Below are positions 1 to 12,825 of a stretch of 64,000 nt of DNA, in pieces. The position numbers and the translations under genes are program-made. The DNA comes from Apus apus (Eukaryota; Chordata; Aves; Apodiformes; Apodidae): assembly GCF_020740795.1 (NCBI RefSeq), contig NC_067312.1:54207905-54271904 (forward strand), written 5' to 3'. The first letter of the stretch is position 1; each line of letters begins with the position of its first letter. The notes beneath the pieces are model-generated. The model worked only from the letters and a program-made list of their open reading frames with translations. It ran no database searches and was not told where the DNA came from.

Positions 1-1271
1 GGCTTAGGAATAATGAACAATGTTATCTTTGAGATTTGAGACAGTCTTTCCATTTTCTGCCTTCTGAAGTAGCTAATTCAGTTTTGGTGACATTTGAAAC
101 CAAATATCTTTTTTTCTTTTTTTTAATTTTTGAAAATAAGCAATTGTAAGATACCAGAGCACCATGTTAAAAGTTACACGTTTATTATTTTAGCAAAGGG
201 CAATTGTAAGCAACTTGTCCATTTGCACAGACCCTTTTTCACCAAGATGCATAACTCTTAATTCATGTCTGTGTTTTACCTTGTTAGCAGTCACACAGAT
301 AACCACCAGTTAAAGAGACTGTTGCTGAATTAGGAATGCTCCTTGTTTACTGCAGATAAATTGCTTGATAATACTAGGCGTATCCATAAAATATGCTGTG
401 TCACTTTTCTTAAGAATTGCAGCTACAAGGGAAAGGAATTGTATTAGATCTGAATGAAACTATAAAGCAGGAAAAAAGGAACCTTCAATTTGAGAGATAT
501 TGGCACATGTAATGTCACAAGCAGTTTATGTATAGTGTCTGTGTTGTATATGTGTATACAAGCAAGTGAATTGCATCTCTTTTAATTTACTGACTCCGAC
601 TGCAGAAAAAATGGGAAAGCTTTATCAAACATAAAGGGATGAGAGCCTCTGACATGCTGCCAGAACGAGAAGGGAATAATTTCTCAATTTTAACTTAGTA
701 TATAGTTAATGTCAGCTCTGGACTTTTTTCAGTTTGAAAAGCCCACAGTTTAAGTCAGTAGAGATTTATAAATTCATAATTTAAGAAAGATCTAGGTGGT
801 AGATATTTATGATGTTTGCTTTTGGTTTTGTGATAGATCTATCATATATCTTTTTTAAATTATCCTTTCTTGTTGTTCTGTTTCTGCAGTTGAATTATTC
901 TTGCCAACTTACTTTTAGATTTCTGTGTATCTTAAAGACGCTTCCTCAGAGGGAGATCTGCTTTTACAAGGAGTGGAGACAAGCTTCAAAACTACAGTAC
1001 ATCTTAGCGTTTGCATAGCAGAATGAAAGCAGTAGTTAAGGCTAGTTTATTTCAGTATTTTGCCTTGAATAATTAAAAGCAAAAACCCCTTGTTCATTAT
1101 AATGTATTATGAAGACTCAGGACAGAAGAAATAATTCTTATACTTTGTGCTTGACTCATTAGTGCCTGGCTGCAAAAGCACGGTTGCATGTTAGTTCTTT
1201 AAGGCATGTCTGAGCAGACCCCTTGGTATCTGTGAAAAAAGCAGGATTTGGGAAAGGATGGGATTATTCTA
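1..1271. other. AT-rich sequence, nothing recognised; possible 3' flank of PTBP3
   Basis: No repeat family or convincing exon. In human, PTBP3 lies directly upstream of SUSD1 in the same direction, so this could be its 3' UTR or flank. That is inference from synteny only; no PTBP3 coding string was found. Confidence 0.25.
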
Positions 1272-1424
1272 CAGATTCTCACAATGATGTAGGTTGGAAA
1301 AGAACCTCTGGAGGCCTTAACCCTACCTTTCACTCAGATCAGGGCCAACTTTGAGCAGTTGAATTGTCCAGAGAATTGTCTAGTTACGTTTACAGTATTT
1401 CCAGGAATGGAAATTTCACAAATT
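1272..1424 (-). mobile_element. CR1 LINE 3' fragment, old
   Basis: Read on the minus strand it carries the diverged CR1 3' end: an ATTCT-type tail, then the 'gaggttctttTCCAACC' motif (here GTTGGAAAAGAACCTCTGG on the plus strand). It is heavily mutated, so the distal end is approximate. Confidence 0.65.
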
Positions 1425-2065
1425 CTCTTGCTCTTCTCACTGTTTCAATGTGTGACTGCCTTCATTGTGATTTTTCTTTTTCCTACTATGTCATTAGGCT
1501 TTAACAGACTGCATCCTATGTTTGTTGCCTTTTGTTCCTGTTAACTGTGTGACTCCAAAGTAGTTTTTGGCTCCAACCTCTCTACACTGTTGGCCTGAAG
1601 TTGTTAGTTTTGTAATTTCTTTGACATAGTTCTTAATTTCAGTTAAGTAATTTGTGAAGCAGCTGGTGATGTCCATAGTGTAGCCTGGAACTTGTACTCT
1701 ACAACACTAGTGTTTATATCCTGACTACAGATACTGGAAATGGTTGAGGGTAGCATTCTCTGCTGCTGTGTATGTCAAGTTCACAAATCAGCTCTGGGTT
1801 GCCTGTAGCTCAGGCTTTTTTGGTGGATGCACACTTTGTTCAAATACAGTTACGTCCTTTTCAGCAACCCAGGAACAGTGTAGTGCCTTTTCAAGCAACC
1901 TCTTATTTGTTGCATAAGGATACAACTTTTGCTTCTTTGAATTTCTTCAGATCTTTGGACATGAAAACAAATTTCTGAAACTTTTATTCATAATTTGACT
2001 TGGTTGCCTTGTCTCCTGATGCTCTCAGTTGCACTTTTTTGTGGTACATTGATAGACTGAGTCTT
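1425..2065. other. Intergenic, nothing recognised
   Basis: AT-rich with short chance frames only. Confidence 0.6.
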
Positions 2066-2734
2066 TGTCACAGTTTTAGCCAATAAAAAGGTGATAGGTG
2101 TTATTCCCCCATTACTGTCCAAGGGGAAGATAAAAAGGGGATTAACAGAGACTTTAAGGTTAGGAAAAAACTAGAGTAGATTTAATGAAGTACTAATAAT
2201 AACGGTAGATTCCAAATATATACAGATATGTAAATATGAAACTTGCGCTCCAGAGTTGGTAATTACTTACCAACCAGGAAAGTCCCAAACTGGATGCAGC
2301 TGCATATGGGGGTGTTTGAGTCCAGGGTCCCAGTGACAGGCCACAAAAGCCTCAGAGCAGCCAGACTGTGCCTACTCAGGGATGCAGGGGAAGGAAACCT
2401 ATCTAGATGGCTGACGTTCTTCTCCAGGGCTAAAACAGGCTGCAGGAATACCTGCACGGGGAGGAATGACAAACCAACCGAGCCCCACCCAGCCAGCTCA
2501 CCAGCCAGAAAGACCAGGGGAGGGCTCTTTGAGGAGCCCTTTTATACTGAGCACCATGGGCAGGAGTGCTGTGATTAGTCCCTTTGGGTCACCTGAGCCC
2601 CTCTCCTCCCCACAGGCACCCCTGCTCCCCCCAGTGTCACTGCCACAGTCCCAGAGCAGCTGGTGGAGGCCCAGGAGGGCTCAGGTCACTATGGCTGTAG
2701 GCAGTTTTTATCCTGGCCCTGACAAACCAGGACA
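2066..2734 (-). mobile_element. Solo LTR, avian ERV type, with TATA box
   Basis: Minus-strand ends are TGTCCTGGTTTG (5', at 2734) and CTGTGACA (3', at 2066), matching the terminal pattern of the other LTRs in the window. TATAAAAG lies at 2546-2539 on the minus strand, about 190 nt into the LTR, as expected for a U3 promoter. Flanking 5-mers are gtctt and gccct, only 3/5 identical, so the target duplication is decayed or a boundary is slightly off. No internal retroviral sequence adjoins it. Confidence 0.65.
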
Positions 2735-5700
2735 GCCCTTTTTCTGCCTGAGATATTCCACATACCCATCATAAAGCATTGCCTGTATGTGACGTATTCT
2801 GGTTACAGATGGCAGAGCTGTGTTTGTATGCTGACAAAACTACCCACCTTTGATGATAAAACTGCCAGTGTAGTTTGTGTGATCAAATATCCAGCCCCCC
2901 TCTGACTGATGCCAGTAGGAAAGCGATGAGTTCTTTTTTTATAAGGGTTGTGGACCTATTTCTTGTCACTGGATACTTTTGGCATGTACTGCTGTTTTTC
3001 AAAGAAGTCAGCTCTTACAAAAAGCACTGTTTTGCCTTTACCTTTTGACCTGGTAATTTCTGAGGTATTTAACTTCAGGGTTTTATTGCAGGGGAGATGG
3101 GGGATGGAAACAAAACTGGACCAAAGTTTATGTGCCTTCAGTAGTTTTACTTGTAGGGTTTTTCATATCTATTAAGTGTAATAAATACTTTTTCCTTCCT
3201 GAACATGGGATATTTATATTGTTAAAAATGAATGTTGTCCACTGACTATACAATAAGTGAATTACAGCTGTTTCAGTGCAGATTTAATTATCCTGCCTTT
3301 ACCATTTCAGTTTTTTTCTTCTGTACTACAATACACAGGAATCCAAACATAACCCACAGATTTTCAGCTTCCAGTAGTAATAATATGTTGTGCCTGGAGA
3401 ATCCTAAAGAAGGTAAATGCTTACACAGTTGAAGGTCCTTGATATATGAAGAAAGCTTTTACCTGAGCAGACTAATGTAATTACTCTAAGCAGTTTTCCA
3501 GTTCTTGGAAATAGTGCATTATGTATAAGTGGGATGCCACCACCTGTGTACTTATTTCATTTTAAGCACTTTCAAATTCTTTCTGAGCACGTTACCCACT
3601 TTATGCAAAGGTTCTCTCTAGAACTGCAGCAACACAAGACAAAGGTTGCTAACCAGGCATATTCTTGCATCAGAATGTCACTTCATTCTCTGACCAAAGA
3701 CTGACTGACAGTTTTACTGAGACTTTTTGTGGAAAACCTGTGTTTTCTCTCCTGCTCCATTCTGATGGGAAGACACAATGCAAAGTGGACTTTGCTAAAG
3801 ACTACTGCTGGTGGATGAAACACAGTGGAAAATGAGATTGTACTGTCAACGAAATGGTGTGACTTAAGGCAAAAGATTAATGGAGGACTACTTTTAGTAC
3901 TGTATGCAAGACACACAAAGAATAGTTTAAAATTGCTGACATTCCCTCATTTTACATGATCCCAAAAGTTCCCTTTCAGTTTATAAATATGTTCATCTGA
4001 CATGAGAAAATGCTGTAAATATATATAACATCATGTTTTGTTCTTTGTCTTTTGTTTGTCTGGGTTTTTTTTTAAATCTGGCAAAAAAAGCATTTTGGGG
4101 AACAAATGGAAGTGTAAAATGTTGTTATATTTACAAATGTCTTGTATATTTTAATAAGCAACAGTTTTGATTTGTAAAGCATTTTGTGGCATTGCATTAA
4201 AAGGATTCCATGTCTGCTGAGATGATGTAACTGAAAAGATTATGTAATAATAAGATGAATGAATATTCAGATTGAAGATGTAATATTAAAGAAACCTATT
4301 TTCTGACTGTGTAGCTATGGTTAATTTGATTTTCTTCATGCAATATATTATATATCTTTTAGGTTAGTGTATTTGCTGATTACTTAGTATCTATACCTAA
4401 ATCTTTTCCTAACTAATTGTTGTAGTATGTGCCTTTTTAATGAATGTCATTAAATTTATGCTTGTCTTAATGTCATAAATTTACGAATGTCTTAAATTTT
4501 TTTGTGTTTCATCTATCGCTTTGGGTTTTTTCTTGTCTTGCAATTGTTCAGCTAATGATGTCACACTGTGTTTTATTTTTTTAGCATAAATGGCCATTGA
4601 AGGAAAATCTTTTTATATAAAAAATATGTTAAAAGGACTAATGCACAGCAGTTGAGGTTCAGCAGCACCTAAACTTTCCCTTGAGCAGGGTAAAAATTCC
4701 CATTTTCAGTAGCATGGACATCTGTTCTACAGCCCCCCTGAGCCATTGCAGCAGTTGAAGACTGCTTCATTCCTTGAGACAGGGGTGAAAGCCTTCAAGC
4801 CGTGGAGCCTCATCAGTGAGAATTATTGTTTTCTCTTTTAGCATGCTATACTCTTCTACCTTTAGGATTCAAGTTTGTGTAATTTGCACAAAGATTTTTC
4901 AAAATGTAAATACTAGCTGGAAAAGATGGTTTGCTTTCAGCTTCCTGCTTCTTAGCTTTCTAGTTGATTGCTTTTCCATCATAATCATCTGGTTGTCCTT
5001 CTGTGTTACACAAAACTAATGTAGACCCTTTTATTCTTGCATCCAAAATTCAGGATTGATGGTAAATGGACAGTACTCTAAAGCAACAGAGAGAAGTGTG
5101 GGGGTTTTGTAGGGAGTGCAGAGCCCCTTTCTGAGCTCAGCCAGTCTGGCAAGGATTTAATTGTCTTCTACTGAGTCAAGCCTAGCAGATCTTGGAGAAT
5201 CTGAAGTCTCATGCATGTACTTAGTGACTGCCTGTGTCTCAAGACCAGGACACTGAGCAAATCCTGCATAAACTCTGTGATTACCAGTCTCTGACTTCAG
5301 GTGCTACCATAGGGAGAACAATCTAATTCACTTTAGACATGATTGCAGCTTTCAGGAAAATGCTTGCTCTTCACAGACTAGATATGTAGTCCCCAAGTGT
5401 AGCTCTTGATTTTGTCCTTGATACTTAAATACTTGATGAGCATTCTAGAGAAAATCCTAACTTTTGGCTTTTTTTTTTTTTTGGCCAAGTCTGCCTGAAC
5501 AAATGTGGCAGGAGAGTGGAATTCCTGCCTCTCTTCTTCTCTTCCTTAACCAAACAATAAATCCCATCACAAATTCTTGTTGTACCCCTGAGATACAATC
5601 ACAAGTAATTATTTCTCCATAGTTTCTCTAGTTAATGTAAGTGTCCCTCTTGGAAAATGAAAAACCACTTTTAAATGCCATGAATATGAAATATTTGATA

Positions 5701-5970
5701 CCAGAACTTGCTGTTACTTGCTAGCTGAAACAGAAAGGGCAGTAACTGGTGACTTCGCCACTAGATAAGATCTCATATGGTTTGGACCCATCCCAAAAGA
5801 TTACTCCACAGTCCCAGGGCTCACCCAGTTATACAGCTGGAAACAAAATAATATATGCTTTAAAAATAAAAATCACCTGTTATATTTTCTTAAGTGCACT
5901 TGGGTATTTGGCCTTCAGTTCTTCAGACTGTGGCAGAGGAGTACAAGGGTGTCTAAACAAAAGATACAGA
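2735..5970. other. Intergenic, repeat-poor 3.2 kb
   Basis: No CR1 or LTR landmarks over 3.2 kb, unusual for this flank. AATAAA or ATTAAA strings occur (for example 3180 and about 4286), so part of it could belong to a long 3' UTR, but nothing proves transcription. Confidence 0.45.
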
Positions 5971-6570
5971 AGTCACAGCATCACAGAACTGTCATGGTTG
6001 GAAAAGACCTCTAAGATCACTGTGTCCAACTGTCAACCCTCCCTATCTTCCAAAAAGAAAAATTAAAAACATAATAAGAATTTTTTAAAAATTAAATCAA
6101 TTACCTCCTATACTGTATTCTGAAGTGCCTCATCTACACAGTTTTTAAATATCTCTAGGGATGGTGACTCCACCACCTCTCTGGGCAGCTTGTTCCAGTG
6201 CCTGACTACTATTTCAGTAAATAAATTCTTCCTAATACCTTGTCTGAACTTCCCTGGGCTCAACTTCAGGCCATTTCCTCTGGTCCTTTCATTATTCATT
6301 TGCAAGAAAAGGCCAACACCCACCTAGCTCCAACTTGCTTATTCAGGCAGCTGTTGAGAGCAATAGGTATCTTCTCAGCCACCTCTTCTCCAGACTAAAC
6401 ACCCCCAGTTCCCTCAGCAGCTCCTCGTAGGACTTGTTCTCCAGACCCTTCACCAGCCTTGTTGCCCTTCTCTGGACTCGCTCAAGCAACTCTATGTCTG
6501 TCCTGTAGCGAGGGGCCCAGAACTGAACACAAGTCATCTGGTAGAATGTGCAGGTGTGAGGAGGCATGGG
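5971..6570 (-). mobile_element. CR1 LINE 3' fragment (end of ORF2 plus 3' UTR)
   Basis: Minus-strand translation gives conserved CR1 C-terminal strings such as [29 protein letters not shown] (given here only as a landmark, in two frames) and [16 protein letters not shown]. The 3' terminus lies at about 5971 (TCACAGAACTGTCATGGTTGG on the plus strand). Frames are broken and the 5' end is truncated near 6570. Confidence 0.9.
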
Positions 6571-7339
6571 AGGGAGGGAGCAAGGGATGGGGGAAAAGAG
6601 ATTTTAGAGCAGTGAATCCTCCCAGTGACCATCTCCAGATCCATGCCTTTGCTAATACCCATCAACACACCTCAGATGCTCCAAAAAACAAGAGAAGTTT
6701 TCCACAGACAATGAGGACAAGCCTCTTTAGGATAGTGTAGGGTAGCAGCATGGGTTGCCTGACTCCAAAAGAGCTCCTGTATGGAGAGTAAAACTTTAGT
6801 AATCTGAAGTTAATGATTGTTCCCATTCCTCAGTATTTGCTGCTTTATCAGGGTAATGCTTTTAGGTTCTGGGTCTTACTTTCAGTCTGCTTGAAGTACA
6901 GCTAGCCAGTGTCCATCTCAGTGAATCTTAGCTTTTAATGCAAGCATTAAAACACATTTCGTTGAAAAGCAAAGGCACACCTTTTGCAGTACCTGCATCA
7001 AATGTACTGTGTAAAGTGTTTTTTCACATATGGTTTAACTGGTTCTCTTGTGTGTGCATATTGCTTGTGTGATAAAGGGTCTACAATAGTTTTTGTTGAG
7101 GGTTTTGTGTTGGTGGGGTTTTTTTCCCCCTCCAGAGCCCATCTCAGTCTGGAAAGCCACATTGTTCCATTCTTTTTAAAAAAGAACTCACTGAAGGATA
7201 TGGCATGATGCTGCAGGCTTGCAGCTCTGTGGTGGGATGCAGTTTCTATTTCTGCCCTGCTGTGATGGTACCCAGCACACATCTAGAGAATATACTTGCA
7301 AACCCTGTTTTGTGAGTATCACTGCCTGTGAAAATAAAA
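6571..7339. other. Intergenic, nothing recognised
   Basis: Begins with a short G-rich purine run (GGGAGGGAGGGAGCAAGGG, near 6570) beside the CR1 truncation point; otherwise featureless. Confidence 0.6.
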
Positions 7340-7491
7340 GTTACATTTGTTTTTTTAAAAAAATATGATATTAACACACAAAAAAAAGACACTTAAGGCT
7401 ATCTCAAAAACTAAATAAATCAAAATATACTATAAATATGTTTTATATGTATATAAAATAAAATATATCATAAATAAATAAAATAAATAAA
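7340..7491. repeat. AT-rich low-complexity and (AAAT)n tract
   Basis: Runs of A/T with repeated AAATA and TATATA units, ending in ATAAATAAATAAAATAAATAA. It is simple sequence immediately left of the 7531 LTR. Confidence 0.8.
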
Positions 7492-7530
7492 CTCTTCTGT
7501 TCAATACTATGAATTCTGTTGATAATCTGG

Positions 7531-8082
7531 TGTTATGGTTTGAGGGGGCCAAGGCTAATTTTATGGTATTGATACAAGAACCTAAGAGAGAGAGTGTTTA
7601 GGACCCTCTTGGATACAGGGGGCAGAACAGAGAGGGGCCAGTGTTCCTCCAATTTCCTGCTGCCCTCTATAGAAGAGGATGGGAAGTGCCCCCCTTTCTG
7701 CTCCCTTCTTCCTTGCTGCTTTGCTGCTCTTTGAGGTGTAGGAGTGAGGCTCTGGTCTTTTGTCATTAGCTTGCCAGATGCTCTGCAGGATCTGAATCCA
7801 TAAGGTGCTGGAAGAGCCACAGACCTTTTTCCCAAGTTGGCTCTGCTGCAAGGAACCCTCAGACATTTATATCTGCAATCATCAAGATGGGGTTTGGTAT
7901 ATATTTGCATTTTTTTTCCTCATCCTACATGTTACAGTCCCTCCCCTTTGCCAGTAAACCTGTTCTAGGTTTAACTTCCAAGTCTCTTTTCCTTATTCCC
8001 CTTCTATTTTCTCTTGAGAGTAGTAATAGAGATAAATTCTGTTCTCTGGGTTTTGGTTTGCCCTGACCACTACACTGAGACA
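7531..8082 (+). mobile_element. Solo LTR (552 bp) with perfect 5-bp target duplication
   Basis: Begins TGTTATGGTTTG and ends CACTGAGACA. TCTGG occurs immediately on both sides (7526-7530 and 8083-8087), a perfect 5-bp target-site duplication. Orientation follows from the TGTT-x-TGGTTTG start shared with the LTR at 41933. No gag, pol or env sequence flanks it, so it is a solo LTR left by recombination. Confidence 0.85.
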
Positions 8083-8404
8083 TCTGGGAAGAACTGTCTG
8101 TAGCTCCGCAAACTATTTTAGTCACTGCAGTGGGGATGGGTGCTTGGAGGGAGGGTTGTAGGTTCTTTTCTAATTAAAACCTTTCAGTTAAGAATCGGCA
8201 AAAAATTGAAATTTTCATGTTTAGTTCTAATCAAAGCACATGGCAATGTCACTGGATGATTTTTCAGCATTTCTAACCTGTCCTTTCCTTCCCTCCCCTC
8301 TTATTTCCAGTTGTCTCCCATAGCAAGACTGGCCAAAAGCAGTCTTAGATTTAACAGCAGCAGTACAGTGCAGTCAGCACAATGTCATTCCTGAATATGG
8401 TGTT

Positions 8405-8505
8405 TGACTAGGACAGCAGGTAATGGTTCTAAGCTAGAGAAGGGAAGATTTAGGTTGGATATTAGGAAGAAGTTCTTTAATAGGAGGGTGGTCACAGCTT
8501 GCCTG
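8405..8505 (+). mobile_element. CR1 LINE fragment, old
   Basis: Contains the CR1 segment 'GATTTAGGTTGGATATTAGGAAGAAGTTCTTT', the codons corresponding to the R-x-RLDIRKKFF region near the ORF2 C-terminus. Short and without the 3' tail. Confidence 0.65.
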
Positions 8506-9379
8506 TCACAGATGGCCTAGGCTGGTTTCACCTCCAGGGCATGCTATCTATGCTTGTGAGATTCCCAAAGAGCCTCTCAGAACTCTTAATGGAGCCCTTT
8601 TTTCAGCACTTAGTGCAGGACTATGCTGCTCTTGTACCTTGTTTTTCTCTGAGGAAGGTGTTCAGTTGCTGTGTATCTTTAGCTGTTACACAAGATGCTT
8701 ATTATCTGGGGCTTAGAGTTTCCCAACTTTATGTTATGGGACAATTACACTTTTCACTTACTTGTTATTTTGATGCATCAGATTTTAATTAAGCCCTTGA
8801 AAAATATTTTCAAAGTCATTCTTGCCACTCATCAGCAGGAAAAGAGATAAGGAAGATACTACTTCTGATACAACCAAAAGATGTTCATAACAACATCCTG
8901 TCTTGCCTGGGATATCTTGGTCAGTTACAGTCTCATGTAATCTAACAGGAAAATTACTGATAACTTTGCAGATCAATTGCATAGAAACAATGTGCCTTTT
9001 TCAGGTGCTGAATGCAAGTTGAGATATCCTGCTGGCTAATCTTGATTTTTTTTTTTTCCCTTCCAAAGTCTAGGATCCAATCTAAATAACTATACTGCTA
9101 AACTGAAATATTTGTATCCTCTCACTTTCCCAAGAATGAGACTGTACCTTCAGCTTCACTAGAAGTGTAAAATCACTTACTTGGATCTTCATGCCATGTT
9201 AATGCACCATGTTAAATTATTAAGCCAGTTAAAAATTGTGATATTTTATTCATGTAGCTGTATAATGTCACAGAAGAAAAAGCTGTACATCAAGTAGGTA
9301 TGAAATAGAAAATTCTGTAATTGTAATTAGACAGTGAGTTGATGTAGTAGATAGCAAGAAAAATTACTCAGCGTAGTGC
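8506..9379. other. Intergenic, nothing recognised
   Basis: No repeat landmarks. At 9386-9412, where the next CR1 begins, a short direct duplication of AAGTCTATGGGA is seen. Confidence 0.6.
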
Positions 9380-10952
9380 AGGACTCAAGTCTATGGGACA
9401 CAAGTCTATGGGAACGGATGGGTCACATTCAAGGGTGCTGAAAGAGTTGGCAGATGTGATCACCAGGCCACATTCCATTATTTACCTGAAGTCCTGGCTA
9501 ACAGGGGAGGTCCCAGTGGACTGGAGGGTAGCAAATGTAACACCCATCTATAAGAAAGGCAGAAAGGAGGATCCGGGAAACTACAGACCTGTCAGTCTGA
9601 CCTCGGTACCAGGGAAGGTCATGGAGCAGATCATCTAGAGTGTCGTTAGAAGATATGTAGAGGATAACCAGGGGATCAGGCCCAGTCAGCACGGGTTTAT
9701 GAAAGGCAGGTCCTGCCTGAAAAACCTGATCTCCTTCTATGGCCTGATGACCCGACTATTGGATGAGGGAAAGGGTGTGGATTTTGTCTACCTGGACCTC
9801 CAAAAAGCATTTGACACAGTTCCCCATAGAACTCTCATAAAAAAGCTGGCTACTCATGGCCTGGATGAGCACACAATCTGTTGGATCAAGCACTGGCTGG
9901 ACAGCTGGGCCCAAAGAGTGGTGATCAATGGAGTCAAATCCAGCTGGTGGCCAGTCACAAGTGGTGTTCCTCAGGGCTCAGTGTTGGGACCATTTCTGTT
10001 TAACATCTTTATTGATGATCTTGATAAGGACATAGAGTGTATCATCAGTAAGTTTGCAGATGACACCAAGCTAAGTGGGAGTGTTGATCTGCATGAGGAT
10101 AGGGAGGCTCTACAGAAAGACTTGGAGTGATTAGATCATTGGGCTGATATTAATGGTCTGGGCTTCAACAAGGCCAACTGCTGGGTCCTGCACTTGGGCC
10201 ACAACAGCCCCAGGCAACGCTCCAGGCTTGGGGAAGTGTGGCTGGAGAGTTTCTGGCAGAAAAGGACCTGGGGGTTCTAACTGGCAAGAGGCTCAACACG
10301 AGCCAGCAGTGTGCCCAGGTGGCCAAGAAAGCCAATGGCATCCTGGCTTGTCTTAGAAATAGTGTGACAAGCAGAGTAGAGAGGTGATTGTCCCCCTGTA
10401 CTCAGCACTGGTGAGGCCACACCTGGAGTGTTGTGTCCAGTTTTGGGCACCTCAATTCAAGAGAGATCTCGAAGTGCTGGAGTGAGTACAGAGGAGGGCA
10501 ACGAAGCTGGTGAAGGGCCTAGAGAATAAATCTTATGAAGAACACTTGAAGGAGCTGGGAATGTCTAGTTTGAGAAAGAGAAGGCTGAGGGGAGACCTCA
10601 TCAGTCTCTACAGCTACCTGAAAGGTCATTGTAGAGAGGTTGGTGCTGGTCTCTTTTCACAGGTGATTAGTGACAGAACAAGAGGGAATGGCTTCAAGCT
10701 GCAACAATGGAGGTTTAGACTGGACATTAGGAAATTTTTTTTTGCAGAAAGAGTGGTCAGACACTGGGATAGGCTGCCCAGGGAGGTGGTTGAGTCACCA
10801 TCCCTGGATGTGTTTGAGGGTTGTTTGGTTGTGGTGTTGGTGGATATGGTTTAGGGGAGAACTTTGTAAAGTAGGGATGATGGTTGGACTCGGTGATCCC
10901 AAGGGTCTTTTCCAACCTGAATGGTTCTATGATTCTATGATTCTATGACTCT
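9380..10952 (+). mobile_element. CR1 LINE, 1.6 kb, 5'-truncated, with reverse-transcriptase region and 3' end
   Basis: It starts inside ORF2 (SMGTDGSHSRVLKELAD) and runs to the 3' tail GATTCTATGATTCTATGACT. Reverse-transcriptase blocks are visible: [45 protein letters not shown] and the catalytic box FADD. The C-terminal part of ORF2 is read in a later frame ([23 protein letters not shown]). The frame is interrupted by TAG at 9636-9638, TGA at 10128-10130 and frameshifts downstream, so the copy is dead. It is the longest LINE copy in the window. Confidence 0.95.
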
Positions 10953-11676
10953 AGGTGGAGGGTGTAATTTTTTTAATTACTTATAACACATTACCAAGTA
11001 TGATGACCTTTTGTCTTCTGTAAACTCACACATACCAGTTTTCAAAAGCTTTTTTTTTTTTTTCCTTAAGAGAAGAAAACATTGAAGGCTCTGAACAATC
11101 ATTCATTTTCAGGATATTGATTGATGGGATATTTGCAAGAAAGATTTATGTTCTAGAACAGGTGATAGTGAGAACATCTTTCTGTCTAAACTGCAGGTGT
11201 TTAACTTTGGCCGTTCCCGTCCTCAGGGGAATAGAAAAAAAAGAAAACACAACATGGTTGTTTGGCGCTTTTTTGTTAGTTTGCTTTTTTTAACCTACAG
11301 GTTTTTCCCACTGATCATGGAAACACACCAGTTCAATAAAGGGCTACCTTCAAAATACATTTGGAACAGCAGCAGAGGGCTCCAAAAACGCAAGGAACAC
11401 ATTATAATTTAATGTCTTAACAACTGAGTGGGGTGAGACTTCCAACAAGAAACTGGAATTCTGCATGCATAGTTTTGCATCATCAGACAGATCTCTCAAG
11501 TTGTTTGAGCTAGATTTGCCATTACTAGCACACATGTTGGGAATAAGTGCACCCAGATTTCTTCTAGCTAGTTTGATAACTGAAGGCAAAGCTCAGACTG
11601 TGAGGACATGTACCCTAACTTTGTATATTCTGATTTTCTGATGAAACAATTTGATAAGTTGCCATATTTCCCATCT
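10953..11676. other. Intergenic, nothing recognised
   Basis: Separates two CR1 copies. Only a T-run near 11050. Confidence 0.6.
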
Positions 11677-11930
11677 AGAATCATAGAATCACAGAATAAT
11701 TTTGGTTGGAAAAGACCTTGAAGATCATCAAGTCCAACCATTAACTTAGCACACTGCCAAGTCCACCACTAATCCATATCCCTAGACACCACATCTGCAC
11801 GTCTTGTAAATACCTCCAGGGATGGTGACTCCACCACCTTCCTGGGCAGCCTGTTCCAGTACCTGACAGCCCTTTCAGTAAAGGCATTTTTCCCAATATC
11901 CAGTCTAAACCTCCCCTGGCACAACTTCAG
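11677..11930 (-). mobile_element. CR1 LINE 3' end
   Basis: The plus strand reads AGAATCATAGAATCACAGAATAATTTTGGTTGG, the reverse complement of a CR1 tail and 3' UTR, then the GGATGGTGACTCCACCACC coding motif. The tail repeat is well preserved, so it is a relatively young copy. It is truncated at about 11930. Confidence 0.93.
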
Positions 11931-12825
11931 AATAGTAAGAAATCAAAACCAACCTTGAAGAGGCTAAGGTTGTGTGATACTACAAGCAATAAAGTAAACT
12001 ACCACTTGAAGTTTACTAAACCTCTATAACTTCTAGTCCAAGGACTACCTAAAGGCTTGTTGTTGGCAGCATTTATGTATGAATTGCTGTGCCACAAGGC
12101 ACAGCCTCGTGCCTGTGGGCTGCCTCTGAGGTTATGTCATGGCTATTGCTATTGTAGCTGCTTCTGTCTTGAAAAATGTTTTGCCTATATAGCACTACTA
12201 GTGTATCTGTCACCTCCAGGCATGATTGCAGTCTCTTTGGATCAAGGTGCTATGGGTAAAGAGTTTATTATTGCTCAGTTAGAACTTAGCACTTCCACTG
12301 TTGAGCTAATTTTGTCTGTGGACTGCCCTGAGTGGTTCAGGTGCACAGTTACTTGTTGCATTGATTTAAACCATCTGTTCTCCATTAAATAGATTGAGAA
12401 ACGTGCAGGCGATGTCTAGAATTGTATTCAATGTGGATTAGCTGTTACTTAAGTGACAAGAAATGGTAAGGAAACAGCAGCAGTTTGTATTCTTGGAGTG
12501 TGACTGGATGTCCCAGGTCTAGTAGAAGTGGTGGGATGGGATTACTGCCACCATCTGCTTGCAGCTGCAGCAACAACTAATTCTTACAGCACTTCCCTGC
12601 TGAAACTGTTTTAGACTGCTGGAAACTTAGTTTATGAAGTAAAACTAGAAGAAGGGGGAAAAGGCTGCTTCTCAACACAAGATGCTTTTATGTTGTCAAA
12701 GAAGTAATGCTACTGAATGTTCAGAAATAGACAAAACTTCCACATTAATATCAGATCAGGATTCAGCAAACCTCTTCAGCAGATGATGAAATTCAAGGTA
12801 TGTTCATGCTTTACCCTCTTGCACT
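11931..12825. other. Intergenic, nothing recognised
   Basis: A 111-codon ATG frame at 12057-12392 has no recognisable motif and is treated as chance. Confidence 0.6.
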
